This document shows, piece by piece, positions 52,155 to 61,693 of a DNA stretch of 64,000 bases. The number at the start of each line of letters is the position of its first letter. Position 1 is the first letter of the stretch. Below the pieces are notes generated by a model that had not been told where the DNA came from, ran no database searches, and saw only the letters and a program-made list of their open reading frames with translations. The stretch comes from Emticicia sp051209875 (lineage in GTDB: Bacteria > Bacteroidota > Bacteroidia > Cytophagales > Spirosomataceae), in assembly GCF_051209875.1 (NCBI RefSeq), contig NZ_JBNTQY010000004.1:1-64000 (forward strand). The letters are read 5' to 3'. The position numbers and the translations under genes were made by a program.

Positions 52155-55100
52155 TTAATTCAAGCCAAGGTTCAGGCCAATAGTCATTGTACGAGCTTGT
52201 GGGTAGGTCCCAGTATCAATTCCTCCATTAATTTCAGGGTCATAACCCGAATACTTAGTGATGGTAAGCAAGTTTTGGCTTGTTACATAAATTCTTGCTT
52301 TGGTTAATACATTATTAGTGATTTTCGATAATTTATTTGAAGGCAATGTATAACCAATCGTTAAGTTTTTCAATCTTAAATAAGAACCATTATCTAGGAA
52401 TCTGTCAGAGGTTCTGGTGTTTTGGCTTGGGTCACCACTTACTGCACGAGGGACATCAGTGTTTGTGTTATTTGGAGTCCAAGCATTTAATACATCGGTT
52501 GTAGCATTGAATAACCTCAACATACCTTGTCCGATAACTTTCGTACCATTGTAAATTTTATTGCCATAAACACCTTGGAAAAATACTGCAAAATCAAAGT
52601 TTTTATAAGTACCTGCATAATTTAATCCATAAGAGAATTTTGGAAGATAACTACCTAAGTAAGTTCTATCATTTGCGTCAATTTTTCCATCTCCATTCAT
52701 ATCTACATACTTAATATCACCAGGTTTTGTATTAGATGTTTGGTAGAGTGATTTAGGGTCACCATCAATTGCGTTGGCTGCCGAAATCTCAGCTTCGCTT
52801 TGGAAGATACCCGCTACTTTCCATCCGTAGAATGAACGGAAAGGTTGTCCAGCTTCGGTACGAACAATGTCAAATCCACCAAAGTCAGCTCCAGCACCTG
52901 CATTGATTGTTGCGTTTGGTGTGGCCAAACTCAATACTTTATTTCTAACTAAATCGAATGTACCAGTAATGGTAGACTTCAAATCATTTTTATCCAAACG
53001 GTAGCCAAGCGATAACTCAAATCCTCTGTTTTGCATACTTCCTACGTTTGCCAAAGGACTACTTGAATAACCCAATGATTGAGGAAGTGGCACAGAAAGC
53101 AATAGACCATCTGTTTTGCGTTCATAAACTTCAGTAGTTAACATAATTTTGTTGTTGAACAATGAAAGGTCTAATCCAATGTTCTTCATGATTGTCTCTT
53201 CCCAGCTCAATCCTGTATTACCAAGACCATTGAAATATGAACCCAATTGAGAAGCATTTCCAAATGAGTAATTAGTATTATTTGCAGAAATCAATGGTTG
53301 CCAGTCATAATCACCAATGGAATTATTTCCTGTTACACCATAGCTGGCTCTTAGTTTCAATTCTGAAATGGCTTGCAAATCTTTCATGAATGATTCTTCA
53401 CTAATTCTCCAACCAGCCGAAACCGATGGGAATGTACCCCATTTCTTGCCAGGTGCAAATTTTGAAGAACCATCACGACGAATCGAACCACTTATTAAAT
53501 ATCTGCTTGCAAACTCATAATTTACACGTCCAATAAAGGAAATAAGTGAGCTTTCTGTAGTAGAAGTTGTTCCTGAAATATTTGATGCCCCTTGCACTTC
53601 TTTGATATTATTATCAGGACGTTGTCCAGAAAGGCTAATCGACTTGAATTGAGCATCTTGTTTTTCTGCAACTGCCGTTGCACTGATCGAGTGCTTACCA
53701 AATGATTTATCGAAACTTAATTGATTAGTAAATACGGAAGAGAAGTATTGACCTCTGCTCTGTCCAAGTGAAGCAGTTGGACGGCTACGGTTACCATCAT
53801 CATAAATTGGGGAAAAAGTACTATTAATATTGCTAGCATAATCTCCACCCATGGTAAATTTGTATTTCAACCAATTGGTGAATTTGATTTCAGCATATAA
53901 TGTTCCTAATACTTTGTAAGAGCGGTTGATGTTATCTTTTTGCTCCTGATTTACTATACGCATTGGGTTTTCAGGGTCAGTTGCATCCAAGCCCTGTGCT
54001 GTTGTACTAAAACCGCCAATTTTAGTTGGATCATTTACTGGCCAGTATGGAGTCATACGCATGATATTCATTACCAAACTTCTACCACCGGCACTTCCTT
54101 CGCCGATACGTGTGTCATTAGACACCATCATTGTTTGGCCAATCGAAATGTATTTACCAATGCCATGGTCTGTGTTCAAACGGATACTTCTACGACCATA
54201 TTCAGTGAACGGAAGCACACCATTTTGTTTGAAATCACCAATAGACAAATAGAATTTCGATTTATCAGTACCACCCGAAATTCCAATTTGGTTGTTACGG
54301 ATTGGGCCATTTCTAAACATCACATCTTGCCAATCTGTTTCGGTTTGTGCAAAAGTAGTTGTTGCACCTGGGTAAATTGGAGTATTCATGTTTGAAAAGC
54401 GTCCCGGAACAGCTTGTCCAGAAGCCGTCAATAAGGCAGTACCGTATTTAATGTATTCGGCACTGTTTAGTAAATCAAGCGTTTTCCATACCTGTTGTGT
54501 ACCGATATACGAATCAATTGTTACATTCAATTTACCTGCTTTACCTTTTTTAGTTGTGATCAATACAACACCGTTTGCTGCTCTTGAACCATAAATGGCC
54601 GATGCACTAGCATCTTTCAATACTTCAATAGATTCAATATCGTTTGGAGCAATCGTATTCAAACCACCACCAGGTACTCCATCTATTACATATAATGGAT
54701 TCGAGCTGATACTAATTGAACCAATACCTCTGATACGAACAGTTGGCTCTGTTCCTGGGCTACTACTATTGACAACCTGTACACCTGCAACTCGACCCTG
54801 CATGGCTTGTGTAGCACTGATAACTGGTTGCGTTACCAAATCTTTGTTAGTAATTGATGATACGGCACCTGTCAATGATGTTTTCTTTTGCGTACCATAA
54901 CCCACAACCACTATCTCTTCCATCAAACTTTCATCAATTTCTAAAGACAAATTGATTTCTTTTTGATTTCCAACTTTTTTTTCAACAGGTTTGTATCCTA
55001 AAAAGCTAAATACCAATGTGTTTTCTGGCGATACTGTTAATTCATAACGACCGGAAGCATCTGTAATAGTGCCTTTATTTGCACCTTTGATTGTAACATT

Positions 55101-55262
55101 CACGCCATGAAAGGCATCTCCATTTTCATTCTTAATTACACCTTTAACTTGAGCCATTAGTGTTCCTAATGAAAACAGAGACAATGCTAAAACCAGTAAT
55201 AGCATTCTCAACCTTTGAGAACGCTCTTGATAATGGATTGAATTGTAATTGTTGTTTTTCAT
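52155..55262 (-). CDS. SusC/RagA-family TonB-dependent outer-membrane transporter
   Basis: 1035 residues. A signal segment (MLLLVLALSLFSLGTLMAQ) is followed by a carboxypeptidase-regulatory-like domain (VKGVIKNENGDAFHGVNVTIKG, about 38-110), the TonB box region MEEIVVVGYGTQKK, a plug domain (QAMQGRVAGVQVVNSSS, VYVIDGVPGG-like NPLYVIDGVPGG, LKDASASAIYGSRAANGVVLITT) and a 22-strand barrel. There is no N-terminal STN domain, so no anti-sigma coupling is expected. It imports the oligosaccharide with SusD. Its promoter region holds two operator-like palindromes. Confidence 0.96.
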   Translation of the reverse strand: MKNNNYNSIHYQERSQRLRMLLLVLALSLFSLGTLMAQVKGVIKNENGDAFHGVNVTIKGANKGTITDASGRYELTVSPENTLVFSFLGYKPVEKKVGNQKEINLSLEIDESLMEEIVVVGYGTQKKTSLTGAVSSITNKDLVTQPVISATQAMQGRVAGVQVVNSSSPGTEPTVRIRGIGSISISSNPLYVIDGVPGGGLNTIAPNDIESIEVLKDASASAIYGSRAANGVVLITTKKGKAGKLNVTIDSYIGTQQVWKTLDLLNSAEYIKYGTALLTASGQAVPGRFSNMNTPIYPGATTTFAQTETDWQDVMFRNGPIRNNQIGISGGTDKSKFYLSIGDFKQNGVLPFTEYGRRSIRLNTDHGIGKYISIGQTMMVSNDTRIGEGSAGGRSLVMNIMRMTPYWPVNDPTKIGGFSTTAQGLDATDPENPMRIVNQEQKDNINRSYKVLGTLYAEIKFTNWLKYKFTMGGDYASNINSTFSPIYDDGNRSRPTASLGQSRGQYFSSVFTNQLSFDKSFGKHSISATAVAEKQDAQFKSISLSGQRPDNNIKEVQGASNISGTTSTTESSLISFIGRVNYEFASRYLISGSIRRDGSSKFAPGKKWGTFPSVSAGWRISEESFMKDLQAISELKLRASYGVTGNNSIGDYDWQPLISANNTNYSFGNASQLGSYFNGLGNTGLSWEETIMKNIGLDLSLFNNKIMLTTEVYERKTDGLLLSVPLPQSLGYSSSPLANVGSMQNRGFELSLGYRLDKNDLKSTITGTFDLVRNKVLSLATPNATINAGAGADFGGFDIVRTEAGQPFRSFYGWKVAGIFQSEAEISAANAIDGDPKSLYQTSNTKPGDIKYVDMNGDGKIDANDRTYLGSYLPKFSYGLNYAGTYKNFDFAVFFQGVYGNKIYNGTKVIGQGMLRLFNATTDVLNAWTPNNTNTDVPRAVSGDPSQNTRTSDRFLDNGSYLRLKNLTIGYTLPSNKLSKITNNVLTKARIYVTSQNLLTITKYSGYDPEINGGIDTGTYPQARTMTIGLNLGLN

Positions 55263-55322
55263 TTTGTGAAGAGTTGAAATTTAAATTATAGATTTTGTGA
55301 TATTATGGGCTTTTAATCTATA

Positions 55323-55364
55323 TTGTGTCATTTAAACACAAATAATTACGTGTCAAATGTACAC
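55323..55364. promoter_or_regulatory. Two araB-type operator candidates in the susC promoter region
   Basis: TTGTGTCATTTAAACACAA (55323-55341) has 6-bp arms and a 7-base spacer. GTGTCAAATGTACAC (55350-55364) has 4-bp arms and the same spacer. The centres are 25 bases apart. On the minus strand the second contains TACATTTG (55361-55354), a perfect Bacteroidota -7 box reading toward susC, 91 bases before its start. Both match the araB site at 8296. Confidence 0.6.
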
Positions 55365-55486
55365 ATAATAATTTTCAAAAAAAGAAAATGTTACTTTTTT
55401 TTTATTAAATAATACTATTTTGACATGAACTGAACTTTTTCTTGAAATAATTCATTTAAATCACAATCCATTTCTATTTTATTATT

Positions 55487-58400
55487 ATGAAATTTATTTT
55501 AACTACTTACTTTTTTTTAGTTGTATTGTTTGGTTGCAAACAAAAGACGGACAAATTGTTTGAAAAAGTATCGAGCAAAAACTCAAATGTTGATTTTGTA
55601 AACTCGCTCAAAGCAGATGAAAAATTAAATGCCTTTACCTTTACTAATTTCTATAATGGAGGAGGTGTTGGTATTGGTGACTTTAATAATGACGGGTTGG
55701 ATGATATAATTTTTACAGCAAATCAAGCAAGTTGTGACTTATATTTGAATAAGGGTAATTTAAAATTCGATAAAATTACAAAAGTAGCTGGGCTTACAAC
55801 TAGTAGATGGTGTAATGGTGTATCTATTGTTGATATCAACAATGATGGTTGGGATGACATTTATATTTCAGTAGCTTTTCATCAATCAATGAAAGAAACC
55901 AGAAATCTACTTTTTATCAACCAAAAAACTAAAAACCCAACATTTAAAGAGCAGGCTTCTTCGTATGGACTTGATTATGCAGGTTATACTACTCAGTCTG
56001 TTTTTTTTGATTACGACTCAGATGGAGATCTTGATGTTTTTTTGTTGAATACCTCACCCGATACCCAAAATCCAAGTTATTTAAGACCACGTGTGGATGA
56101 TGGCACACAACCTTCGACAAGTAAACTTTTTCAAAATTTTGGATTTGTTGATGGCCACCCCATTTTTAAAGATGTTTCGAAAGAAGCAGGAATCCTTTAT
56201 GAAGGGTTGGGTTTAGGTGTTGTTGTGGCTGATTATAATAATGACAATTTACCTGACATCTATTGTTCTAATGATTTTTTGAGTTCAGATATTCTTTATC
56301 AAAATAATGGAGATGGTACCTTCACTAATGTTTTGAAAGAAGCAATGCCACATACTGCCATGTCGGGAATGGGTGTTGATGCAGCTGACATTAATCAAGA
56401 TGGAAAAGTGGACCTTTTTCAGCTCGATATGTTGCCTGAAACAAACGCCCGACAAAAGCAAATGCTTGGTAAGCACGATTATGACAAAAAAGAAATGAGC
56501 ATTAGACCCCCACATAATTATCAGCTACAATATATGCGGAATATGCTGCAAGTTAATTTGGGAAATAAAGGAAGCATTCCGCAGTTTAGCGAAAATGGTT
56601 TGTTGGCTGGGGTTGCCAAAACAGACTGGAGTTGGAGTACGCTCCTTTGCGATCTCGACAATGACAGATTAAAAGATATTTTTATTTCGAATGGTTATAG
56701 GAAAAATGTGACAGACCTTGATTTTATTAGTTACTATCAAAATCAAAATATGTTTGGCTCCGATAAAGCAAGGGCCGAAAATCGAATGAAACTACTCGAA
56801 CAAGTGCCAGAAATTCAACTAAAAAATTATGCTTATCGCAATAATAATAGTCTTGATTTTGAAAATGTTTCAGAGACTTGGGGATTAGACGAACTTTCTT
56901 ATGCCAACGGCTCGGCATTTGCTGACCTCGATAATGATGGAGATCTTGATTTGATTGTTAATAATATTGATAGTGAAGCGTCGATTTTCAAAAATAACAC
57001 TGAAAAACAACTACAAAATAAAAGCCTAAAAATAAAATTTGAAGGCAACAAAAATAATATTGCTGGCATAGGAGCAAAAGTTTCGGCGTGGCTTGGTGGC
57101 GAACAACTTTTTTTTGAAAACTTCCCTGTAAGAGGATACCTTTCTTCCATGCCAAAGAGTATTTTGATTGGCATCGGTAATGCTCAAAAAATAGACTCTT
57201 TGGTTGTTTGGTGGCCAGATGGTAAGGTTCAGAAAAAATATAATATCAATAATTCACTTAAAAACCTTACTTTAAAATATTCAGAAGCATTACTAAGCCC
57301 GAAGAAGAGTTTTACAACAGAACCACTTTTTCAACTTGTAAATAACTCGTTAGACTACCAAAACAAAGAATCTAGTTTTAATGATTTCAACGAAACTGCT
57401 ACTTTACACAAAATGCTTTCGAGATTCGGGCCTGCAGTAACCAAGGCAGATATCAATGGCGATGGCTTGGAAGATATAGCTATTGGTGGATCATATATGG
57501 GCACCGAGACGCAAATCTACAGTCAGACTCCAAAAGGTGGATTTTTCAAAAAATTCGAAATTCTAACAAGTAAGAATATGGAGGTTGGTGCGGTCCATTT
57601 TTTTGACTCCGATAATGATGGTGATCAAGATTTAATTTTAGCAGGTGGTGGGTGCGAACGCCCACTGGATATTTCTGAATCATTTCAACCGCAACTTTGG
57701 AAAAATGATGGGAAAGGGAAGTTTTTGCTTGCTGATGTTTTGCCGAAACTAAATGTGAGTAGTCGAGTAATTGAAACTTTCGATTTTGATAATGACAAGG
57801 ATCTTGATATTTTTATTGGTGGGCGATTAATGCCAAATCAATATCCAACAAGTCCGAAGAGCTATATACTAAGAAATGATAATGGGAAATTTGTTGACAT
57901 TACAGCTCAAGTTGCTCCATTTTTAAATAATCTCGGCATGGTTTGCGATGCAGTGGCAATTGATATTGATAAAGATAATTTCAAAGAACTGGTGCTTGTG
58001 GGCGAATGGATGCCTTTGACGATTCTGAAAAATAATCATGGGAAATTGACGCTTCAACAAAAAGAAAATACTGAAGGCTGGTGGAATACGATTGAAGTTG
58101 CCGATTTGAATAGTGATGGGTTGCTTGATTTAGTGCTTGGAAATGAAGGTAAAAACTCATTTTATAAAGCCAAAACTGACCAACCTGTTGTGCTTTTGGC
58201 AAAAGATTTTGATGGAAATGGCAGAATTGATCCGATTATGGGTCAGTATATCAATAATGAATTAGTGCCTGTGCATCCAAGAGAAAATCTTAATCTGCAA
58301 ATCAATTCTTTCCGAAAAAAATATACTACTTATAAAGATTATGCCTCGGTGCTTTTTGATGATTTGTTATCAGAAAATGACAAGAAAGAATCCATTAGAA

Positions 58401-58795
58401 AAGAAGTTTATGATTTATCGTCCTCAATTGCAATTAATAATGGGAAAGGAGATTTTATATTATCCAAACTTCCGTGGCAAGCCCAGCAAGCACCTGTATT
58501 TTCCATTATCACCAAAGATTTCAACCAAGATGGACATATTGACATATTATTAGGTGGAAATTTTTTTGCTAATGAGGCTCATCAAGGAAGGCAAGACGCT
58601 TCGAGAGGTACCATACTTTTGGGGAATGGTAAGGGTGGATTTAAAGCAGTTAGCTTTGAAGAAAGTGGTTTAAATCTAATCAATGATATCAGAAGTACTG
58701 TTTTTCTAAATAAAAACAATATTTTACTTGTATTTGCTAATTCAGGAAGTAGCCAAACGTATAAGTTGATGATCGACCGTTTGCCTTTAAAATAG
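55487..58795 (+). CDS. FG-GAP/VCBS-repeat lipoprotein with ASPIC/UnbV domain
   Basis: 1102 residues with a lipobox (FFLVVLFGC). Many calcium-binding FG-GAP/VCBS repeats occur: GDFNNDGLDDIIF, VDINNDGWDDIY, DYDSDGDLDVFLLN, ADYNNDNLPDIY, ADINQDGKVDLF, ADLDNDGDLDLIVNN, ADINGDGLEDIAIGG and DFNQDGHIDILLGG. These build seven-bladed propellers. An ASPIC/UnbV segment (FPVRGYLSSMPKSILIGIGNAQKIDSLVVWWPDGK) lies around residue 545-580. Such surface lipoproteins often accompany SusC/SusD pairs in Cytophagales and may bind glycan. It is divergent from susC and shares its promoter region. Confidence 0.88.
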   Translation: MKFILTTYFFLVVLFGCKQKTDKLFEKVSSKNSNVDFVNSLKADEKLNAFTFTNFYNGGGVGIGDFNNDGLDDIIFTANQASCDLYLNKGNLKFDKITKVAGLTTSRWCNGVSIVDINNDGWDDIYISVAFHQSMKETRNLLFINQKTKNPTFKEQASSYGLDYAGYTTQSVFFDYDSDGDLDVFLLNTSPDTQNPSYLRPRVDDGTQPSTSKLFQNFGFVDGHPIFKDVSKEAGILYEGLGLGVVVADYNNDNLPDIYCSNDFLSSDILYQNNGDGTFTNVLKEAMPHTAMSGMGVDAADINQDGKVDLFQLDMLPETNARQKQMLGKHDYDKKEMSIRPPHNYQLQYMRNMLQVNLGNKGSIPQFSENGLLAGVAKTDWSWSTLLCDLDNDRLKDIFISNGYRKNVTDLDFISYYQNQNMFGSDKARAENRMKLLEQVPEIQLKNYAYRNNNSLDFENVSETWGLDELSYANGSAFADLDNDGDLDLIVNNIDSEASIFKNNTEKQLQNKSLKIKFEGNKNNIAGIGAKVSAWLGGEQLFFENFPVRGYLSSMPKSILIGIGNAQKIDSLVVWWPDGKVQKKYNINNSLKNLTLKYSEALLSPKKSFTTEPLFQLVNNSLDYQNKESSFNDFNETATLHKMLSRFGPAVTKADINGDGLEDIAIGGSYMGTETQIYSQTPKGGFFKKFEILTSKNMEVGAVHFFDSDNDGDQDLILAGGGCERPLDISESFQPQLWKNDGKGKFLLADVLPKLNVSSRVIETFDFDNDKDLDIFIGGRLMPNQYPTSPKSYILRNDNGKFVDITAQVAPFLNNLGMVCDAVAIDIDKDNFKELVLVGEWMPLTILKNNHGKLTLQQKENTEGWWNTIEVADLNSDGLLDLVLGNEGKNSFYKAKTDQPVVLLAKDFDGNGRIDPIMGQYINNELVPVHPRENLNLQINSFRKKYTTYKDYASVLFDDLLSENDKKESIRKEVYDLSSSIAINNGKGDFILSKLPWQAQQAPVFSIITKDFNQDGHIDILLGGNFFANEAHQGRQDASRGTILLGNGKGGFKAVSFEESGLNLINDIRSTVFLNKNNILLVFANSGSSQTYKLMIDRLPLK

Positions 58796-58876
58796 CTGAT
58801 AATTTTTCAAACGTATCTTTTATACAATTAATCTTAAGTTTTTATTTAATTGAATAAGTTCTTAAAATTTAAACAA

Positions 58877-58911
58877 CCATTGAAGTTTTGATGATTTCAA
58901 AACTTCAATGG
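58877..58911. terminator. Terminator between convergent genes
   Basis: Perfect 15-bp arms (58877-58891 and 58897-58911; CCATTGAAGTTTTGA and complement) around five bases, with a TCTTTTTT run ten bases on. It separates the UnbV-type gene from the plasmid-maintenance segment. Confidence 0.7.
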
Positions 58912-59016
58912 CAAAGGGTATCTTTTTTACTCAAATCTTTCAATTAACAAATTATAATGCTGAAGAACTTTTGAGTTTAATTTGTATTGTTTTCCTTTGA
59001 ATACAGCTATAGTTTG

Positions 59017-59313
59017 TCAATGTTTGTTCATTTCTAAAATGATTTTTTTCAATTCTGAATTTTCATTTACATATTGTTGCAACTGCCCTTTTAAATATGC
59101 TACTTGGGAAAGCAGAGCGTCAACCGTACGGTCTTCTTCATTCCACGGAGCTGCTTCGTTGAGGTTTTTAGCTTGATTGGCATAACCACGACAAGTGGAT
59201 GAGCAATATTTAGCCGTTGAGCGATTGGCAAAGTAAACGGTTCCACAGTACAAACAAGTTTTTTCAAAAACTTTAGCGTTATATTTGAATTTACTACGGT
59301 CGAGAGTAGGCAT
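59017..59313 (-). CDS. Small zinc-ribbon/coiled-coil protein next to parA
   Basis: 98 residues. Four cysteines in CLYCGTVYFANRSTAKYC and SSTCRGYANQA form a zinc-binding unit of the CxxCGxxF...YCSxxC type, seen in small DNA-associated proteins. The C-terminal 40 residues (VAYLKGQLQQYVNENSELKKIILEM) are a predicted coiled coil. It is divergent from parA and separated from it by 200 bases. A DNA-binding or plasmid-maintenance role is inferred from context. Confidence 0.65.
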   Translation of the reverse strand: MPTLDRSKFKYNAKVFEKTCLYCGTVYFANRSTAKYCSSTCRGYANQAKNLNEAAPWNEEDRTVDALLSQVAYLKGQLQQYVNENSELKKIILEMNKH

Positions 59314-59459
59314 AACTATATATATTTTAGTTTACAAATTTAACAATATTTGGTATTATAACATTATAAATTCGTTATAAAATCAACAAAATTATTTTAA
59401 AGAACTTTCAAATAATTAGAATACATGACAAAAACTTATCTTTCTAAAAAAAACAATGA

Positions 59460-59494
59460 TTTGGGTATTTATTTACACAAATGTATTAAATTTG
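59460..59494 (+). promoter_or_regulatory. Promoter of the parA-parB operon
   Basis: TAAATTTG (59487-59494) fits the TAnnTTTG -7 box and TTTG (59460-59463) the upstream element, 23 bases apart. The ATG of parA follows 19 bases after the -7 box, giving a very short leader. The direct repeat ATTTGGGTA occurs on both boxes and could bind ParA for autoregulation. Confidence 0.45.
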
Positions 59495-59513
59495 GGTAAA
59501 ATTTTAACTGAGT

Positions 59514-60470
59514 ATGAGCCACCAAGAACAAATACTAAAATTTATAAGGCATAACCCTGCTTTATCCGTCAGCACCCTTGAAAAAGAAGCTGAAATTCCT
59601 CGCCAAACAATTACCAGAGCCTTGAATGAAAGTCGAGCAATTCCAGAAAAACACCTGAATCAACTTTTGCCCGTCATTACAAAATACGGCTACTCCCCTA
59701 CACTCTATCAAAAAGCAAGAGTCATTTCGGTTGTCAATCATAAAGGTGGCGTTGGGAAAACTACAACCACCGTTTCATTAGGTGAAGCGATGGCCAATAT
59801 GGGGTTTAAAGTTTTATTAATTGACCTTGACCCACAAGGAAACCTGAGCCAAGTACTTGGCATTGATTTACCAGAAGTACAAGTAGCTGACGCTCTGCTC
59901 GATAATGCGACTTTCCCAGTTATTAATATCGACAAAAACTTAGACCTCTCTCCTTCTGACATTGATTTGGCGAATGTCGAAATGCGTTTTCATGAGCTTA
60001 CTGGTGGTGAGTTTAGGTTAAAAAATAGAATGAGTCACTTACTCGAAAACTATGACTATATCATTATCGACTGTCCACCATCATTAAACAAACTTACAAT
60101 TTCAGCCTTAACAGCTTCTTCAAGTTGTCTAATCACCCTCCTACCTGAAATGTCAGCCGTTAAAGGCTTGAATTCTATTTGGGGCAAAATTTCTGAAGTC
60201 AGACGTGACTTAAATGCTACCTTAGTTATTGATGGTATTGTTTTTACAATGGTAAAGCGTAATACTGTACATGATGGCATCAAATCCCATGTGAAAGAAG
60301 AAGTGGCTAATGTAAAAATATTTGAGTCTGAAATTAAACATTTAATTGATTTTCAGAAATCTCAGATTGCACAAAATGCTATTGCAAAATTTGCAGAAGG
60401 CTCAGAAGCGGCAAAATGTTATAAAGAATTCTGCGATGAATACATTGCTTACTTACAAATCGTAAAATAA
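59514..60470 (+). CDS. parA: ParA-type partition ATPase with N-terminal DNA-binding segment
   Basis: 318 residues. Residues 1-65 form a helical, helix-turn-helix-like segment (NPALSVSTLEKEAEIPRQTITRAL) as in plasmid type Ia ParA proteins that also repress their own operon. The deviant Walker A VNHKGGVGKTTTTVSLGEAM (about 73-92), LIDLDPQGNLS and the Walker B YIIIDCPPSL follow. It drives plasmid segregation together with the next gene, which starts 4 bases after it. Confidence 0.93.
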   Translation: MSHQEQILKFIRHNPALSVSTLEKEAEIPRQTITRALNESRAIPEKHLNQLLPVITKYGYSPTLYQKARVISVVNHKGGVGKTTTTVSLGEAMANMGFKVLLIDLDPQGNLSQVLGIDLPEVQVADALLDNATFPVINIDKNLDLSPSDIDLANVEMRFHELTGGEFRLKNRMSHLLENYDYIIIDCPPSLNKLTISALTASSSCLITLLPEMSAVKGLNSIWGKISEVRRDLNATLVIDGIVFTMVKRNTVHDGIKSHVKEEVANVKIFESEIKHLIDFQKSQIAQNAIAKFAEGSEAAKCYKEFCDEYIAYLQIVK

Positions 60471-60474
60471 TCGG

Positions 60475-61401
60475 ATGAAAACAAATATAAAAGATATTCT
60501 TGCCGCCAAAACCAAACAGGCTCTTTCGAGTAATATATTACAAGCTGATACAATCAGAAAAAATATTATTATTTTAGATGAACTTCGTAGCTTAATTCCA
60601 CCGCTTTTAGAAGATGAATTCAAGCAGCTTGAAAGTAATATTATAGAGTATGGCTGTCAAAGTCCCCTTCAACTCTGGCAAGCCAATAAGAAAGTTTTAA
60701 ATCTACCATATTCTAAAGACGACGAACTCGCCTATGTTCTGATTGATGGTCATAACCGCTTTAAAATTTGTACAACTCATCATTTACCCTTTGAAATTTA
60801 TCAATTATCTTTTGATTCACTTAAAGATGCAAAGGACTATATGATTAATTTACAACTGGGCCGACGCAACCTTAGTCCTACGCAAATTGCCTATTTTAGA
60901 GGCTTGAGGTATAATAATGAGAAGTCCGACAAAACCGAAAATCTCTCGAAGGGACATTTTGTCCCTTCGGAGGAAAATACAAAAAAAATAGCTAACAATT
61001 CTCCGAAGGGACATTTTGTCCCTTCGGGAATTTCGACCGCCGAACGCCTCGCTGAAGAATATAAAGTAAATGCCAAAACGATTAAAAGAGATGCTGAATT
61101 TGCCAAAGGTCTTGAGAAACTCAGCTCTGACTTACGAAACAAAATTTTGACTGGAGCAGAAAAGATAGAAAAAGGTTTGATTCAAGAACTTGGTAAAAAC
61201 ACTAACATTACAAGTCAAATTTCAACAGTTCAAGAAATCCAAAACCTCACAAAAACCATTTCTTTAAGTATCGATAATCCGATTCAACAACAAGTCGAAC
61301 TTATCAATAATATTCTCAAAAAGTTTTCAAAAACTCAGCAAAAATCTGACTTAGAAGATTTAATAAAAGCAGCCAAAGATATTCTCAAAACCTTAAAATA
61401 G
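60475..61401 (+). CDS. parB: ParB-like partition protein
   Basis: 308 residues. An N-terminal ParB/Srx-like nuclease-fold domain is suggested by LIDGHNRFKICTTHHLPFEIYQL and INLQLGRRNLSPTQIAYFRGLRYN, typical of ParB families. A helix-turn-helix follows (STAERLAEEYKVNAKTIKRDAEFAKGLEKL). Between them the peptide KGHFVPS occurs twice, encoded by two palindromic DNA repeats (60947 and 61003). It pairs with parA in one operon. ParB would bind a centromere site and stimulate ParA; the palindromes inside its own gene are candidate sites. Confidence 0.85.
   Translation: MKTNIKDILAAKTKQALSSNILQADTIRKNIIILDELRSLIPPLLEDEFKQLESNIIEYGCQSPLQLWQANKKVLNLPYSKDDELAYVLIDGHNRFKICTTHHLPFEIYQLSFDSLKDAKDYMINLQLGRRNLSPTQIAYFRGLRYNNEKSDKTENLSKGHFVPSEENTKKIANNSPKGHFVPSGISTAERLAEEYKVNAKTIKRDAEFAKGLEKLSSDLRNKILTGAEKIEKGLIQELGKNTNITSQISTVQEIQNLTKTISLSIDNPIQQQVELINNILKKFSKTQQKSDLEDLIKAAKDILKTLK
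60947..60969. repeat. Palindromic repeat inside parB, copy 1
   Basis: CGAAGGGACA and TGTCCCTTCG are perfect 10-bp arms around TTT. It is translated in frame as part of KGHFVPS. The G+C-rich arms stand out from the AT-rich neighbourhood. Confidence 0.75.
61003..61027. repeat. Palindromic repeat inside parB, copy 2
   Basis: CCGAAGGGACA and TGTCCCTTCGG, 11-bp arms around TTT, 57 bases after copy 1 and in the same reading frame. Either a centromere (parS-like) site or an inserted palindromic element. Confidence 0.75.
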
Positions 61402-61438
61402 TCTCGATGTTTGAATAGGGTAGGGGCAATTGTATATT

Positions 61439-61500
61439 GCCCCATTTTTGTTATAGAAACAACAATGATTTTAATACTTTAACTATAACAAAAACGGGGC
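61439..61500. repeat. Inverted pair of iteron-like sequences behind parB
   Basis: GCCCCATTTTTGTTATAG (61439-61456) and CTATAACAAAAACGGGGC (61483-61500) are complementary at 17 of 18 positions with a 26-base loop. Each arm is one copy of the iteron core TATAACAAAAATGGGG. It may terminate parB transcription and also bind the initiator. Confidence 0.7.
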
Positions 61501-61651
61501 TGTTTAATTAACTAGTAAATCAAGTCTTTCTTATACCCTAATTTTGTCATGTGTAAATCATCTTGAATAATGTATTTCACATGAATCTTGTGTTGAAGCC
61601 CCCTGTAATATTATAATTTAACGGTACTTAAGTAAGCACGCTTATAATAAT

Positions 61652-61693
61652 CCCCAAAAGTGTTATACCAATCTAAATATAACATTTTTGGGG
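61652..61693. repeat. Second inverted pair of iteron-like sequences
   Basis: CCCCAAAAGTGTTATA (61652-61667) and TATAACATTTTTGGGG (61678-61693) face each other 10 bases apart. Both keep the TATAACA and GGGG ends of the direct iterons but differ in the middle. Confidence 0.6.

Noticed and set aside
53940..54900. Several plus-strand frames of 60-150 codons within the susC-like gene
   Set aside because: They are antisense to a transporter with clear plug and barrel motifs and show no start region or homology.
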